From Streptomyces sp. SJL17-4 (lineage in GTDB: Bacteria > Actinomycetota > Actinomycetes > Streptomycetales > Streptomycetaceae): a stretch of DNA of 64,000 nt. The stretch spans positions 3,348,001 to 3,412,000 of the forward strand of contig NZ_CP104578.1 in assembly GCF_036826855.1 (NCBI RefSeq), given 5' to 3'. The position numbers were made by a program, and so were the translations under genes. Of this stretch, positions 24,422 through 33,736 are shown one piece after another (within the stretch, counting starts at the first letter, position 1; the number at the start of each line of letters is the position of its first letter). The notes beneath the pieces were generated by a model. That model was not told the origin of the DNA and made no database searches. It worked only from the letters and a program-made list of their open reading frames with translations.

Positions 24422-24785
24422 CCCCTGGATACGACTGTTACCGACAGTACGAACGACAGCGCGAAGGCTACTGGCCGGTAAACCCCTGGACAAGAGTGTG
24501 CGCACGACCGGCGGCGGCGCACGGCAGGGCAAAGAATCGTTGGGCCATTCGTAGGGACTCGACAAAGAAACCCGAATGGCGACTGGCCGCACGAACAGAG
24601 ACCTGCGCCACACCTCGGAGCTACTGTGCCGTAAAGGAACCCTGCGTACCGTGGTGCGACAAGGGAATTCACGACCCGAGCAGGCCCGGGGTCACGCTCC
24701 GTGTGGGCAAGCTCACCACTGGGGACGGGTCGAAAGGCCGTGTCGGCAGTCCCTAAACTCAGCTTGTTTCAAGGAGGGAGCCATC
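24422..24785. other. Upstream region of accA2; no gene seen
   Basis: No credible coding sequence: the open frames here are read-through extensions of the flanking genes. TAAACT at 24754-24759 with TCGAAA at 24730-24735 makes a plausible sigma-70-type promoter for accA2, and AAGGAGGG at 24771-24778 is its ribosome site. GGGCCATTCGTAGG at 24541-24554 resembles sequence upstream of pccB (18974-18985) and PNP (30598-30610). Confidence 0.5.
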
Positions 24786-26540
24786 GTGCGCAAGGTGCTC
24801 ATCGCCAACCGTGGCGAAATCGCTGTCCGTGTGGCCCGGGCGTGCCGGGACGCGGGTATCGGCAGCGTGGCCGTGTACGCCGAGCCGGACCGGGATGCCC
24901 TGCATGTCCGGGCGGCTGACGAGGCGTTCGCTCTGGGCGGTGACACTCCGGCGACCAGTTATCTGGACATGGCGAAGGTGTTGCAGGCCGCGAAGGACTC
25001 GGGTGCGGACGCGGTCCACCCCGGCTACGGGTTCCTCTCCGAGAACGCGGAGTTCGCGCAGGCCGTCCTCGACGCCGGTCTGACCTGGATCGGCCCGCCG
25101 CCGCAGGCGATCCGCGACCTGGGCGACAAGGTGGCGGCGCGTCACATCGCGCAGCGCGCCGGTGCCCCGCTCGTCGCCGGTACGCCCGACCCGGTCTCCG
25201 GCGCCGACGAGGTCGTCGCGTTCGCCGAGCAGCACGGGCTGCCGATCGCGATCAAGGCCGCCTTCGGCGGTGGCGGTCGCGGTCTGAAGGTGGCGCGGAC
25301 GCTGGAAGAGGTCCCCGAGCTGTACGACTCCGCCGTGCGCGAGGCCGTCGCCGCGTTCGGCCGGGGCGAGTGCTTCGTGGAGCGCTACCTGGACAAGCCG
25401 CGGCACGTGGAGACGCAGTGCCTGGCCGACTCCCACGGCAACGTGGTCGTGGTCTCCACGCGTGACTGCTCGCTCCAGCGCCGCCACCAGAAGCTCGTCG
25501 AGGAGGCCCCCGCGCCGTTCCTCACCGAGGCGCAGAACGCGGAGCTGTACGCGGCGTCGAAGGCGATCCTGAAGGAGGCCGGCTACGTCGGCGCCGGCAC
25601 GGTCGAGTTCCTCGTCGGCACGGACGGCACGATCTCCTTCCTGGAGGTCAACACCCGTCTGCAGGTCGAGCACCCGGTCACCGAAGAGGTCACCGGCATC
25701 GACCTCGTCCGCGAGATGTTCCGGATCGCCGACGGCGAGGAGCTCGGTTACGGCGACCCGGAGATCCGGGGTCACTCGTTCGAGTTCCGTATCAACGGAG
25801 AGGACCCGGGCCGCGGCTTCCTGCCCGCCCCCGGCACCGTCACCCTCTTCGCCCCGCCGACCGGCCCCGGTGTCCGCCTGGACGCGGGCGTGGAGTCCGG
25901 CAGCGTCATCGGCCCGGCCTGGGACTCGCTCCTGGCCAAGCTGATCGTCACCGGCGCCAGCCGCGAGCAGGCCCTCCAGCGTGCCGCGCGTGCGCTCGCC
26001 GAGTTCAAGGTGGAGGGCATGGCCACGGCCATCCCGTTCCACCAGGCGGTCGTCACCGACCCGGCGTTCACCGCCGACCCGTTCCGGGTCCACACCCGCT
26101 GGATCGAGACCGAGTTCGTCAACGAGATCAAGCCGTTCGCCCCGGCCGGCGCCGACGCCGACGAGGACGAGTCCGGCCGCGAGACGATCGTGGTCGAGGT
26201 CGGCGGCAAGCGTCTCGAGGTCTCGCTGCCCTCCTCGCTCGGCATGACGCTGGCCCGCACGGGTCTCGCGGCCGGTGCGAAGCCGAAGCGCCGCGCGGCC
26301 AAGAAGTCCGGTCCGGCCGCTTCCGGTGACACCCTCGCCTCCCCGATGCAGGGCACGATCGTGAAGATCGCGGTCGAGGAGGGCCAGGAGGTCAAGGAGG
26401 GCGATCTGATCGTCGTCCTGGAGGCCATGAAGATGGAGCAGCCGCTCAACGCGCACCGCTCCGGCACCGTCAAGGGTCTGACCGCCGAGGTCGGCGCGTC
26501 GATCACCTCCGGCGCCGCGATCTGCGACATCAAGGACTGA
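24786..26540 (+). CDS. accA2: Acyl-CoA carboxylase alpha chain (biotin carboxylase + BCCP)
   Basis: 584 residues from GTG 24786 ([17 protein letters not shown]), eight bases after AAGGAGGG. It has the biotin carboxylase domain (1-450) with ATP-grasp glycine loop [12 protein letters not shown] and [17 protein letters not shown] Lys/Ala-rich linker leads to the BCCP domain with EAMKMEQ, biotinyl Lys549. It carboxylates biotin with bicarbonate and ATP, serving PccB and other beta chains. The upstream open frame to 24576 is spurious. The gene is monocistronic, ended by the hairpin at 26581. Confidence 0.95.
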   Translation: MRKVLIANRGEIAVRVARACRDAGIGSVAVYAEPDRDALHVRAADEAFALGGDTPATSYLDMAKVLQAAKDSGADAVHPGYGFLSENAEFAQAVLDAGLTWIGPPPQAIRDLGDKVAARHIAQRAGAPLVAGTPDPVSGADEVVAFAEQHGLPIAIKAAFGGGGRGLKVARTLEEVPELYDSAVREAVAAFGRGECFVERYLDKPRHVETQCLADSHGNVVVVSTRDCSLQRRHQKLVEEAPAPFLTEAQNAELYAASKAILKEAGYVGAGTVEFLVGTDGTISFLEVNTRLQVEHPVTEEVTGIDLVREMFRIADGEELGYGDPEIRGHSFEFRINGEDPGRGFLPAPGTVTLFAPPTGPGVRLDAGVESGSVIGPAWDSLLAKLIVTGASREQALQRAARALAEFKVEGMATAIPFHQAVVTDPAFTADPFRVHTRWIETEFVNEIKPFAPAGADADEDESGRETIVVEVGGKRLEVSLPSSLGMTLARTGLAAGAKPKRRAAKKSGPAASGDTLASPMQGTIVKIAVEEGQEVKEGDLIVVLEAMKMEQPLNAHRSGTVKGLTAEVGASITSGAAICDIKD

Positions 26541-26580
26541 CGCAGGCACCGGGACCGGCCAACGGTCACCGAGTACGGTA

Positions 26581-26616
26581 CGAAGGGCCCGCAGGCAGCC
26601 GCCTGCGGGCCCTTCG
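26581..26616. terminator. Perfect 16-bp hairpin after accA2
   Basis: CGAAGGGCCCGCAGGC (26581-26596), loop AGCC, exact complement (26601-26616). It ends accA2, 26 bases before the TetR gene start. Confidence 0.85.
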
Positions 26617-26641
26617 TCGAGGGGAGGGCGATCCACCAGCC

Positions 26642-27187
26642 ATGCGAGCCGACGCACGACGCAACCACGAGCGGCTGCTCACCGAAGCCCGCGCCACCTT
26701 CGCCGAACAGGGGGCCGACGCACCCCTCGAGGAGATCGCGCGCCGCGCGGGCGTGGGCATCGGCACCCTCTACCGCCACTTCCCCACCCGGGCCGAGCTG
26801 CTCAGCTCCGTCTTCCAGGAGGCCCTGGCGGAGCTTCTGCACCGCTCGGGAGAGCTGGCCGAGGCCGAGGAGCCGTGCCGGGCGCTCGTGGAGTGGCTGC
26901 GGGCGCTGATCGCCCACGCGGGCGAGTACCGGGGGCTCGCGCACGCGCTGATGTCCGCCTCGTACGACCGGAGTTCGGCGCTCGCCCAGTGCAGCGAGCC
27001 GCTGCGCGCGGCGGGTGAGCGGCTGCTCGGGCGCGCCAGGGAGGCGGGTCAGGTGCGCGCCGACGTGTCGATCGGCGACCTGATGCAGCTGACCAACGCG
27101 ATCGCGCTGGCGGCGGAACAGTGCCCGGAGGACGCGGAGTTGGCGGACCGCCTGCTCGCGCTGACGCTTCGGGGCATCAAGGACTGA
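26642..27187 (+). CDS. TetR-family transcriptional regulator
   Basis: 181 residues. The HTH (about 1-50) reads MRADARRNHERLLTEARATF, then GVGIGTLYRHFPTRAELLSS, near-consensus for TetR. The rest is the SbtR-like C-terminal helical domain (LVEWLRALIAHAGEYRGLAHA). No adjacent target gene is obvious; accA2 is upstream on the same strand and the DeoR gene is convergent. Ligand and target unknown. Confidence 0.85.
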   Translation: MRADARRNHERLLTEARATFAEQGADAPLEEIARRAGVGIGTLYRHFPTRAELLSSVFQEALAELLHRSGELAEAEEPCRALVEWLRALIAHAGEYRGLAHALMSASYDRSSALAQCSEPLRAAGERLLGRAREAGQVRADVSIGDLMQLTNAIALAAEQCPEDAELADRLLALTLRGIKD

Positions 27188-27240
27188 GGGGACGACGGCC
27201 GGACAGGCCCTGGGGAAGGGAAGGTTCGGCGGCGGAGCGC

Positions 27241-27262
27241 GGGACCCCTGGGGGAGGGTCCC
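27241..27262. terminator. Short hairpin between convergent TetR and DeoR genes
   Basis: GGGACCC (27241-27247) and GGGTCCC (27256-27262) around an 8-base loop. Weak but well placed for both genes. Confidence 0.4.
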
Positions 27263-27267
27263 CCGGC

Positions 27268-28230
27268 TCAGCGGCGCCGCATGTCCGCGACCCGCGCCGT
27301 GCGCTCCAGCGTCTCGGCGGCCATCCCTCCGCCCGGTCCCCGGAACTGACCCGCCGCCATCCGGCCGCGCTGCACCGGGAGCGGCATGTCACGGCGGGGC
27401 CGGGGGCCCGGGGGGACCTGGTCACCGCCCGGGGGGCCGCCGGCGGCGCCCGTACCGGCGACGGCGATCTGCACGCCCTGGTCGGCGAGGGCCTGGAGTT
27501 CGGTGGCGGCCCGGTCGTCGTGGGCGGGCGGCTCGTCGGTCACCAGGCGGGTGATGACGTCCGTGGGCACCGTCTGGAACATGGTGTCGGAGCCGAGCTT
27601 GGTGTGGTCGGCGAGGACCACGACCTCGGCCGCCGCCTGGACCAGCGCCCGGTCCACGCTCGCGGAGAGCATGTTGGACGTGGAGAGGCCGCGCTCGGCG
27701 GTGAGTCCGCTCCCGGAGAGGAAGGCGCGGGAGACCCGGAGCCCCTGGAGGGACTGCTCGGCGCCGCTGCCCACCAGGGCGTAGTTGGAGCCGCGCAGGG
27801 TGCCGCCGGTCATGACGACCTCGACCCGGTTGGCGTGGGCGAGGGCCTGGGCGACCAGGAGCGAGTTGGTGACCACGGTCAGACCGGGCACGCGGGCGAG
27901 CCGGCGGGCCAGCTCCTGCGTGGTCGTCCCGGCGCCGACGACGATGGCCTCGCCTTCTTCGACGAGGCTCGCGGCGACGTCGGCGATGGCCGTCTTCTCC
28001 GCGGTCGCGAGATGGGATTTCTGCGGGAAGCCGGATTCTCGCGTGAATCCGCCCGGCAACACCGCACCGCCGTGCCGGCGGTCGAGGAGTCCTTCTGCCT
28101 CAAGGGCCCGTACGTCTCTCCGTACGGTCACTTCAGAGGTCTGGACGACGCGGGCGAGCTCGCGGAGCGACACGGCCCCATTGGCTCGCACCATTTCGAG
28201 GATCAACTGGCGACGTTCTGCAGCGAACAC
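27268..28230 (-). CDS. DeoR-family regulator
   Basis: 320 residues. The N-terminal DeoR HTH (1-57) has RRQLILEMVRANGAVSLREL and SEVTVRRDVRALEAEGLLDR. The effector domain (about 75-240) is the phosphosugar-binding fold: TAEKTAIADVAASLV, then VVGAGTTTQELARRL and VVTNSLLVAQAL. A proline/glycine-rich extension of about 60 residues follows and is unusual in length. Family members respond to phosphorylated sugars or deoxyribose-5-phosphate. PNP, phosphomutase and deoC in the same window make nucleoside catabolism a possible target; this is inference. Confidence 0.85.
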   Translation of the reverse strand: MFAAERRQLILEMVRANGAVSLRELARVVQTSEVTVRRDVRALEAEGLLDRRHGGAVLPGGFTRESGFPQKSHLATAEKTAIADVAASLVEEGEAIVVGAGTTTQELARRLARVPGLTVVTNSLLVAQALAHANRVEVVMTGGTLRGSNYALVGSGAEQSLQGLRVSRAFLSGSGLTAERGLSTSNMLSASVDRALVQAAAEVVVLADHTKLGSDTMFQTVPTDVITRLVTDEPPAHDDRAATELQALADQGVQIAVAGTGAAGGPPGGDQVPPGPRPRRDMPLPVQRGRMAAGQFRGPGGGMAAETLERTARVADMRRR

Positions 28231-28299
28231 GAAACTGACAGTAACGTGACCGGCCGATACTTTTCAGCACTATGCGCCGAATTGCAGAAGATGCACACA

Positions 28300-28333
28300 G
28301 ACGGGGCCTCCAAGTGGTATAGGAGACCCCGTC
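28300..28333. terminator. Hairpin between lpdA and the DeoR gene
   Basis: GACGGGGCCTCC (28300-28311) pairs with GGAGACCCCGTC (28322-28333), one mismatch, 10-base loop. It lies 109 bases beyond the lpdA stop on the minus strand and may end that message before the DeoR gene. Confidence 0.55.
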
Positions 28334-28441
28334 GTTGATCCCTCGCGCGCCAGGGCTATGCCCCGCCTTGCCGGGGGTTGTCCGAGTCGGCGAACCGTTC
28401 CCGCAGGCGGGAGCCGCGCAGCGGAGGCGTCCGGAGGACTG

Positions 28442-29881
28442 TTACGCCTCGCCCGCGGACTTCCGGGTGTGCAACTGCCGTGCCACTTCCGCGATCGAAC
28501 CCGACAGGGAGGGGTACACGGTGAAAGCATTTGCGATCTGTTCGACCGTCAGATTGTTGTCGACCGCGATCGAGATCGGATGGATCAGTTCGCTCGCCTT
28601 CGGCGCGACGACACAGCCGCCGACCACGATGCCGGTGCCCGGACGGCAGAAGATCTTGACGAAGCCGTCCCGGATGCCCTGCATCTTCGCGCGCGGGTTG
28701 CGCAGCAGCGGCAGCTTGACGACCTTGGCGTCGATCTTGCCCGCGTCCACGTCGGCCTGCGTGTAGCCGACGGTGGCGATCTCGGGGTCGGTGAAGACGT
28801 TCGACGAGACCGTCTTCAGGTTGAGCGGGGCCACCGCGTCGCCGAGGAAGTGGTACATCGCGATGCGGCCCTGCATCGCGGCCACCGAGGCGAGCGCGAA
28901 CACACCGGTCACGTCGCCGGCGGCGTACACCCCGGGAGCGGTCGTACGGGAGACCTTGTCGGTCCAGATGTGACCGGAGTCCTTCAGCTTGACCCCCGCC
29001 TCCTCCAGACCCATTCCGGCCGAGTTCGGGATCGCGCCGACCGCCATCAGACAGTGCGTGCCGGAGATGACCCGGCCGTCGGCGAGGGTGACCTCGACCC
29101 GGTCGCCGACCCGCTTGGCGGACTCGGCGCGGGAGCGGGCCATGACGTTCATGCCGCGGCGGCGGAACACGTCCTCCAGGACGGCGGCGGCGTCCGGGTC
29201 CTCGCCGGGCAGCACGCGGTCGCGGGAGGAGACCAGGGTGACCCGGGAGCCGAGGGCCTGGTAGGCACCGGCGAACTCGGCACCCGTCACACCGGAACCG
29301 ACCACGATGAGCTCCTCCGGGAGCTCCTTGAGGTCGTAGACCTGCGTCCAGTTCAGGATGCGCTCGCCGTCCGGCTTGGCGTCCGGCACCTCGCGCGGGT
29401 GGCCGCCGGTCGCGATGAGCACGGCGTCCGCGGTCAGCGTCTCCTCCGTGCCGTCGGCGGCCGTGACGATCACCTGGCGGGAGCCGTCCATCGCCTGCCG
29501 GCCGGAGAGCCGGCCGCGGCCGCGCAGCACCCGGGCGCCGGCCCGGGTGACGGAGGCGGTGATGTCGTGCGACTGGGCGAGCGCGAGGCGCTTCACCCGT
29601 CGGTTGACCTTGCCGAGGTCCACGCCCACGACCCGGGCGGCCTGCTCCACGTGCGGGGTGTCGTCCGCGACGATGATGCCCAGCTCCTCGTACGAGGAGT
29701 CGAAGGTCGTCATCACCTCGGCGGTGGCGATCAGGGTCTTGGAGGGGACGCAGTCGGTCAGGACGGACGCGCCGCCGAGGCCGTCGGTGTCGACGACGGT
29801 CACCTCCGCGCCGAGTTGGGCGCCCACCAGGGCCGCCTCGTATCCGCCGGGTCCGCCGCCGATGATCACGATCCGGGTCAC
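28442..29881 (-). CDS. lpdA: NAD(P)H-quinone dehydrogenase of the LpdA type
   Basis: 479 residues. FAD site IVIIGGGPGGYEAAL (4-18), second dinucleotide site LIVVGSGVTGAEFA, and GVYAAGDVTGVFALA. In lipoamide dehydrogenases the redox pair is CxxxxC; here it reads S39-V-L-T-D-C44, so the first Cys is Ser. The C-terminal His-Glu dyad is also absent (FTVYPSLSGS). It therefore cannot be a normal lipoamide dehydrogenase. Mycobacterial LpdA (Rv3303c) shows such losses and acts as an NAD(P)H:quinone reductase. Flavoprotein in the cytosol, protecting against oxidative stress by inference. Confidence 0.85.
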   Translation of the reverse strand: MTRIVIIGGGPGGYEAALVGAQLGAEVTVVDTDGLGGASVLTDCVPSKTLIATAEVMTTFDSSYEELGIIVADDTPHVEQAARVVGVDLGKVNRRVKRLALAQSHDITASVTRAGARVLRGRGRLSGRQAMDGSRQVIVTAADGTEETLTADAVLIATGGHPREVPDAKPDGERILNWTQVYDLKELPEELIVVGSGVTGAEFAGAYQALGSRVTLVSSRDRVLPGEDPDAAAVLEDVFRRRGMNVMARSRAESAKRVGDRVEVTLADGRVISGTHCLMAVGAIPNSAGMGLEEAGVKLKDSGHIWTDKVSRTTAPGVYAAGDVTGVFALASVAAMQGRIAMYHFLGDAVAPLNLKTVSSNVFTDPEIATVGYTQADVDAGKIDAKVVKLPLLRNPRAKMQGIRDGFVKIFCRPGTGIVVGGCVVAPKASELIHPISIAVDNNLTVEQIANAFTVYPSLSGSIAEVARQLHTRKSAGEA

Positions 29882-30107
29882 TGGGATCTACGCCTCGCGC
29901 TCTCGTTCTGCCGGGGAGTCCCCCCGCTGGGATGCAGTGCGTACGCCATTGTCCCGCACGCTTCAAGTGCGTACCCCATTCTCCCGCACGCCCGGCGCGG
30001 CCTCACGCCGGGGCCTCCGAAGGGGTGCGCGCGCCCCCTGGACGAGCCCCGCGGCCCCCACCTCGGAGTTCGGCGGACACCCCGCCCCCTCCCGTACCCT
30101 CGGTCCC

Positions 30108-30545
30108 ATGTCGCTCTACGCCGCTTTCGCCGGCAACCTCGACGCGCGGCTGATGAGCCGCCGCGCACCGCATTCCCCGCTGCGCGGCACCGGCTGGCTC
30201 AACGGCTGGCGGCTCACCTTCGGCGGCGAGCAGATGGGCTGGGACGGTGCGCTGGCCACCATCGTGGAGGCCCCGCGCTCCCAGGTCTTCGTGGCGCTGT
30301 ACGACATCGCGCCGATGGACGAGGACTCCATGGACCGCTGGGAGGGCGTCGGGCTCGACATCTACCGCCGGATGCGGGTCCGGGTGCACACCCTGGACGG
30401 CGAGGAGCCGGCCTGGGTGTACGTGCTCAACGCGTACGAGGGCGGACTGCCGTCGGCGCGGTACCTGGGCGAGGTCGCCGACGCGGCCGAGTCGGCGGGC
30501 GCGCCGCACGACTACGTGATGGAGTTGCGCAAGCGTCCCTGCTGA
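30108..30545 (+). CDS. Gamma-glutamylcyclotransferase-like (AIG2-type) protein
   Basis: 145 residues from ATG 30108. MSLYAAFAGNLDARLM is a variant of the YGSNL/FAYGTL substrate loop. GWRLTFGGEQMGWDGALATI and ALYDIAPMDEDSMDRWEGVG match the beta-barrel family, with the likely catalytic Glu in the last. Such enzymes act on gamma-glutamyl amines or peptides. It sits 198 bases before PNP on the same strand. The open frame from 29358 is the antisense of lpdA and was rejected. Confidence 0.8.
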   Translation: MSLYAAFAGNLDARLMSRRAPHSPLRGTGWLNGWRLTFGGEQMGWDGALATIVEAPRSQVFVALYDIAPMDEDSMDRWEGVGLDIYRRMRVRVHTLDGEEPAWVYVLNAYEGGLPSARYLGEVADAAESAGAPHDYVMELRKRPC

Positions 30546-30651
30546 ATCCCGCCGAGGGTGTGGGAACCACCGAGGGACGAAGGTGACTCTTCCCTTGCGC
30601 CATTCGTCGGAAACGACAAGACAACGATCGCATGTCCGTCGGCATCGTCAT

Positions 30652-30663
30652 CTACGCGCGTAG
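30652..30663. promoter_or_regulatory. CTACGCGCGTAG palindrome upstream of PNP
   Basis: Perfect 12-bp dyad, 81-92 bases before the PNP start. A looser copy, TACGC-TTCTGC-GCGTA, lies at 30675-30690. The identical dodecamer occurs before deoC (48615-48626) and add (61348-61359), and I saw it nowhere else in the window. Confidence 0.7.
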
Positions 30664-30743
30664 GCAAACTCCGGCTACGCTTCTGCGCGTATCAAATCCG
30701 TCCGGGGCCAGCCTCGGACCCCCTCCCCGAGGCGAGAGAGTCA

Positions 30744-31547
30744 GTGAACGCAACTGCCACCCCGTACGAGGCCGCCGAGGCCGCTGCCGCACGTCTTCGC
30801 GAGCTGACCGGAGTCGAGAACCACGACGTCGCCCTGGTCATGGGCTCGGGCTGGGCGCCCGCCGTCGACGCCCTCGGTGCCCCCGAGGCCGAGTTCCCGG
30901 TGACCGACCTGCCCGGCTTCCCGCCGCCCGCCGTCGAGGGCCACGGCGGAAAGATCCGCTCGTACAAGATCGGCGAGAAGCGCGCCCTCGTCTTCCTCGG
31001 CCGCACCCACTTCTACGAGGGCCGCGGTGTCGCCTCCGTCGCCCACGGCGTCCGCACCGCCGTCGCCGCCGGCTGCAAGACGGTCATCCTGACCAACGGC
31101 TGCGGCGGCCTGCGCGAGGGCATGCGCCCCGGCCAGCCGGTCCTCATCAGCGACCACCTCAACCTGACGGCCGCCTCCCCGATCGTCGGCGCGAACTTCG
31201 TCGACCTCACCGACCTGTACTCGCCGCGGCTGCGCGCGCTGTGCAAGGAGGTCGACGAGACGCTGGAGGAGGGCGTGTACGTCCAGTTCCCCGGCCCGCA
31301 CTACGAGACCCCGGCCGAGATCAACATGGTCCGCGTGCTCGGCGGTGACCTCGTCGGCATGTCCACGGTCCTGGAGGCGATCGCGGCCCGCGAGGCCGGC
31401 GCCGAGGTCCTGGGCATCTCGCTGGTCACCAACCTGGCGGCGGGGCTCTCGGGCGAGCCGCTGAACCACGAGGAGGTCCTCCAGGCGGGGCGGGACTCGG
31501 CGGCGCGGATGGGTGAGCTGCTGACGCGGGTCCTCGACCGGATCTGA
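30744..31547 (+). CDS. deoD: Purine-nucleoside phosphorylase
   Basis: 267 residues from GTG 30744 ([18 protein letters not shown]), with GAGAGAG upstream. Class II trimeric-type PNP: phosphate loop [11 protein letters not shown] (about 32-42), phosphate/ribose site [11 protein letters not shown], and base-site [10 protein letters not shown] near 193-202, with [10 protein letters not shown] late. It splits (deoxy)inosine and (deoxy)guanosine to base and (deoxy)ribose-1-phosphate. The mutase downstream would convert that sugar phosphate, and DeoC (48640) would cleave deoxyribose-5-phosphate. The shared palindrome upstream ties these together. Confidence 0.93.
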   Translation: MNATATPYEAAEAAAARLRELTGVENHDVALVMGSGWAPAVDALGAPEAEFPVTDLPGFPPPAVEGHGGKIRSYKIGEKRALVFLGRTHFYEGRGVASVAHGVRTAVAAGCKTVILTNGCGGLREGMRPGQPVLISDHLNLTAASPIVGANFVDLTDLYSPRLRALCKEVDETLEEGVYVQFPGPHYETPAEINMVRVLGGDLVGMSTVLEAIAAREAGAEVLGISLVTNLAAGLSGEPLNHEEVLQAGRDSAARMGELLTRVLDRI

Positions 31548-31657
31548 GTCTTCACGGCGCCCCTCGCACCGTTCGGCCCCTGGGGGCCGACCGGGCTTCG
31601 GGGCGCTGCGGCGGCCTCCGACCGCCGGGGTGGTCCCGACCGCCCGTCGGTCGGGCC

Positions 31658-31851
31658 GCTGCGCGGGGCTTCTTCCCCACCCCGCCCCTTCCCGTAACTG
31701 GGGCTCCGCCCCAGACCCCGCGCCTCAAACTCCGGCGGGGCTGATTCTTCGGCCCGCCCGGCGTTTGAGGGCACGGCCGCAGGCCGTACGGGGTCTGGGG
31801 GCTTGCCCCCAGTTTCGGGAAGGGGCGGGGTGGGGGAAGGCTCCGCGCAGC
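31658..31851. repeat. 194-bp nested hairpin repeat of Streptomyces intergenic type
   Basis: The arms 31658-31720 and 31789-31851 are imperfect inverted copies about 63 bases long, built on GCTGCGCGG, CCCCACCCCGCCCCTTCCCG, GGGGC...GCCCC and CCAGACCCCG. Inside, CCTCAAACTCCGG (31723-31735) pairs with CCCGGCGTTTGAGG (31757-31770). I recall similar CAGACCCCG/TCAAACGCCGG blocks between genes across Streptomyces genomes. It fills the PNP-mutase gap (31548-31912) and may weaken cotranscription. Confidence 0.8.
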
Positions 31852-31912
31852 GGCACCCCGCACCCCCACCCGCACCGCACCGCACCGCCCGCCCCACCCC
31901 GAAAGGCACACC

Positions 31913-33565
31913 GTGACGCAGGACGACCTCATCGCCCGGGCCCAGGCATGGCTCGCCGAGGACCCCGACAGCGAGACCCGCGAGGAGCTCGCGAAGCTCA
32001 TCGAGGCGGGCACCACCGACGAGCTCGCCGCCCGGTTCGCCGGCACGCTGCAGTTCGGCACCGCCGGGCTCCGCGGTGAGCTGGGCGCCGGGCCCATGCG
32101 GATGAACCGCTCGGTCGTCATCCGCGCCGCCGCCGGCCTCGCCGCGTACCTCAAGGCGAAGGGTCAGGAGGGCGGCCTCGTCGTCATCGGCTACGACGCC
32201 CGCTACAAGTCGGCCGACTTCGCGCGCGACACCGCCGCCGTGATGATCGGCGCCGGGCTGCGCGCCGCGCTCCTCCCCCGCCCGCTGCCGACGCCCGTCC
32301 TCGCGTACGCCATAAGGCATCTGGGCGCCGTCGCGGGCGTCGAGGTGACCGCGAGCCACAACCCGCCGCGCGACAACGGCTACAAGGTCTACCTGGGCGA
32401 CGGCTCGCAGATCGTGCCGCCCGCCGACGCGGAGATCGCCGCCGAGATCGCCGCGATCCGCTCGCTGCACGACGTGCCCCGCCCGGAGGCCGGCTGGGAG
32501 ACCCTCGGCGACGAGGTCCTGGACGCCTACCTGGAGCGCACGGACGCCGTTCTGACCCCCGGGTCCCCCCGTACCGCGCGGACCGTCTACACGGCCATGC
32601 ACGGCGTCGGCAAGGACGTCCTGACGGCCGCCTTCGGCCGGGCCGGCTTCCCGCCGCCCGCGCTCGTCGCCGCGCAGGCCGAGCCCGACCCCGCGTTCCC
32701 GACGGTCGCGTTCCCGAACCCGGAGGAGCCGGGTGCCATGGACCTCGCGTTCGAGGCCGCCCGGGCCGTGGACCCCGACCTGATCATCGCCAACGACCCG
32801 GACGCCGACCGCTGCGCCGTGGCCGTGCCCGACGCGACCGTCGTGGGCGGCTGGCGCATGCTCCGCGGCGACGAGGTGGGCGCGCTGCTCGCCGCGCACC
32901 TGGTCCACAAGGGCGCCACGGGCGTGTTCGCCGAGTCGATCGTGTCGTCCTCGCTGCTCGGCCGGATCGCGGAGGCCGCGGGCGTCGGCTACGAGGAGAC
33001 CCTGACCGGCTTCAAGTGGATCGCCCGCGTCGAGGGCCTGCGGTACGGCTACGAGGAGGCGCTCGGCTACTGCGTCGACCCGGAGGGCGTCCGCGACAAG
33101 GACGGCATCACGGCGGCGCTGCTCGTGACGGAGCTGGCGTCGGTGCTCAAGGAGCAGGGCCGGACGCTGACCGACCTGCTCGACGACCTGGCGATCGCGC
33201 ACGGGCTGCACGCCACGGACCAGCTGTCGGTGCGGGTCGAGGACCTGAGCATCATCGCGAACGCCATGACGGCGCTGCGCGAGCGGCCGCCGGTCTCGCT
33301 CGCCGGTCTGACCGTCGTGTCGGCGGAGGACCTGACGAAGGGCACGGAGTCGCTGCCCCCGACGGACGGGCTGCGCTACCACCTGGAGGGCGACTACAAG
33401 GCCCGGGTGATCGTCCGCCCGAGCGGCACGGAGCCCAAGCTCAAGTGCTACCTGGAGGTCGTGGTCCCGGTGGCCGCGGCGGTCGACCTCGACCCGGCGC
33501 GGGCGACGGCCCACGAGGTGCTGGTGGCGATCAAGCGGGACCTGTCGGCGGCGGCCGGACTCTGA
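31913..33565 (+). CDS. Phospho-sugar mutase (phosphopentomutase/phosphoglucomutase type)
   Basis: 550 residues, the length of PGM2-like mutases. Catalytic phosphoserine S148 is in TASHNPPRDNGYK. The metal loop is DPDADR (295-300). Substrate loop EEALGYCVDPEGVRDKDG and phosphate-binding RPSGTEPKLK are intact. Annotated as phosphomannomutase in many genomes, but PGM2-type enzymes interconvert (deoxy)ribose-1- and 5-phosphates. Position after PNP and the presence of deoC in the window favour the pentose role. Confidence 0.88.
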   Translation: MTQDDLIARAQAWLAEDPDSETREELAKLIEAGTTDELAARFAGTLQFGTAGLRGELGAGPMRMNRSVVIRAAAGLAAYLKAKGQEGGLVVIGYDARYKSADFARDTAAVMIGAGLRAALLPRPLPTPVLAYAIRHLGAVAGVEVTASHNPPRDNGYKVYLGDGSQIVPPADAEIAAEIAAIRSLHDVPRPEAGWETLGDEVLDAYLERTDAVLTPGSPRTARTVYTAMHGVGKDVLTAAFGRAGFPPPALVAAQAEPDPAFPTVAFPNPEEPGAMDLAFEAARAVDPDLIIANDPDADRCAVAVPDATVVGGWRMLRGDEVGALLAAHLVHKGATGVFAESIVSSSLLGRIAEAAGVGYEETLTGFKWIARVEGLRYGYEEALGYCVDPEGVRDKDGITAALLVTELASVLKEQGRTLTDLLDDLAIAHGLHATDQLSVRVEDLSIIANAMTALRERPPVSLAGLTVVSAEDLTKGTESLPPTDGLRYHLEGDYKARVIVRPSGTEPKLKCYLEVVVPVAAAVDLDPARATAHEVLVAIKRDLSAAAGL

Positions 33566-33586
33566 TCCGCCGCGACAGCCACGCGT

Positions 33587-33621
33587 GAAGGGCCGGTACG
33601 GGGACTCCGTACCGGCCCTTC
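33587..33621. terminator. Perfect 15-bp hairpin after the mutase gene
   Basis: GAAGGGCCGGTACGG (33587-33601), 5-base loop, exact complement (33607-33621). Confidence 0.85.
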
Positions 33622-33676
33622 GGCCGTCCGGGTGAACCCCGTACGGCACATGGCGTCGGACGGCTCCCGCACGCCG

Positions 33677-33719
33677 GGGGCGTACGCCCGGGGAGCCCTC
33701 CTGGGGCGTACGCCCGGGG
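33677..33719. repeat. Two copies of a 17-bp palindromic element
   Basis: GGGGCGTACGCCCGGGG at 33677-33693 and 33703-33719, each containing the perfect dyad GGGCGTACGCCC, 26 bases apart. They lie just after the pstB stop on the minus strand and may help end that operon. Confidence 0.65.
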
Positions 33720-33736
33720 TGGGCCTTCCCGGCCCC

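Noticed and set aside
24576..24785. N-terminal extension of AccA2
   Set aside because: The family starts [11 protein letters not shown], and a strong ribosome site precedes GTG 24786.
31301..33649. 782-codon minus-strand open frame
   Set aside because: Antisense to PNP and the mutase, crosses the hairpin repeat, and contains no recognisable motif.
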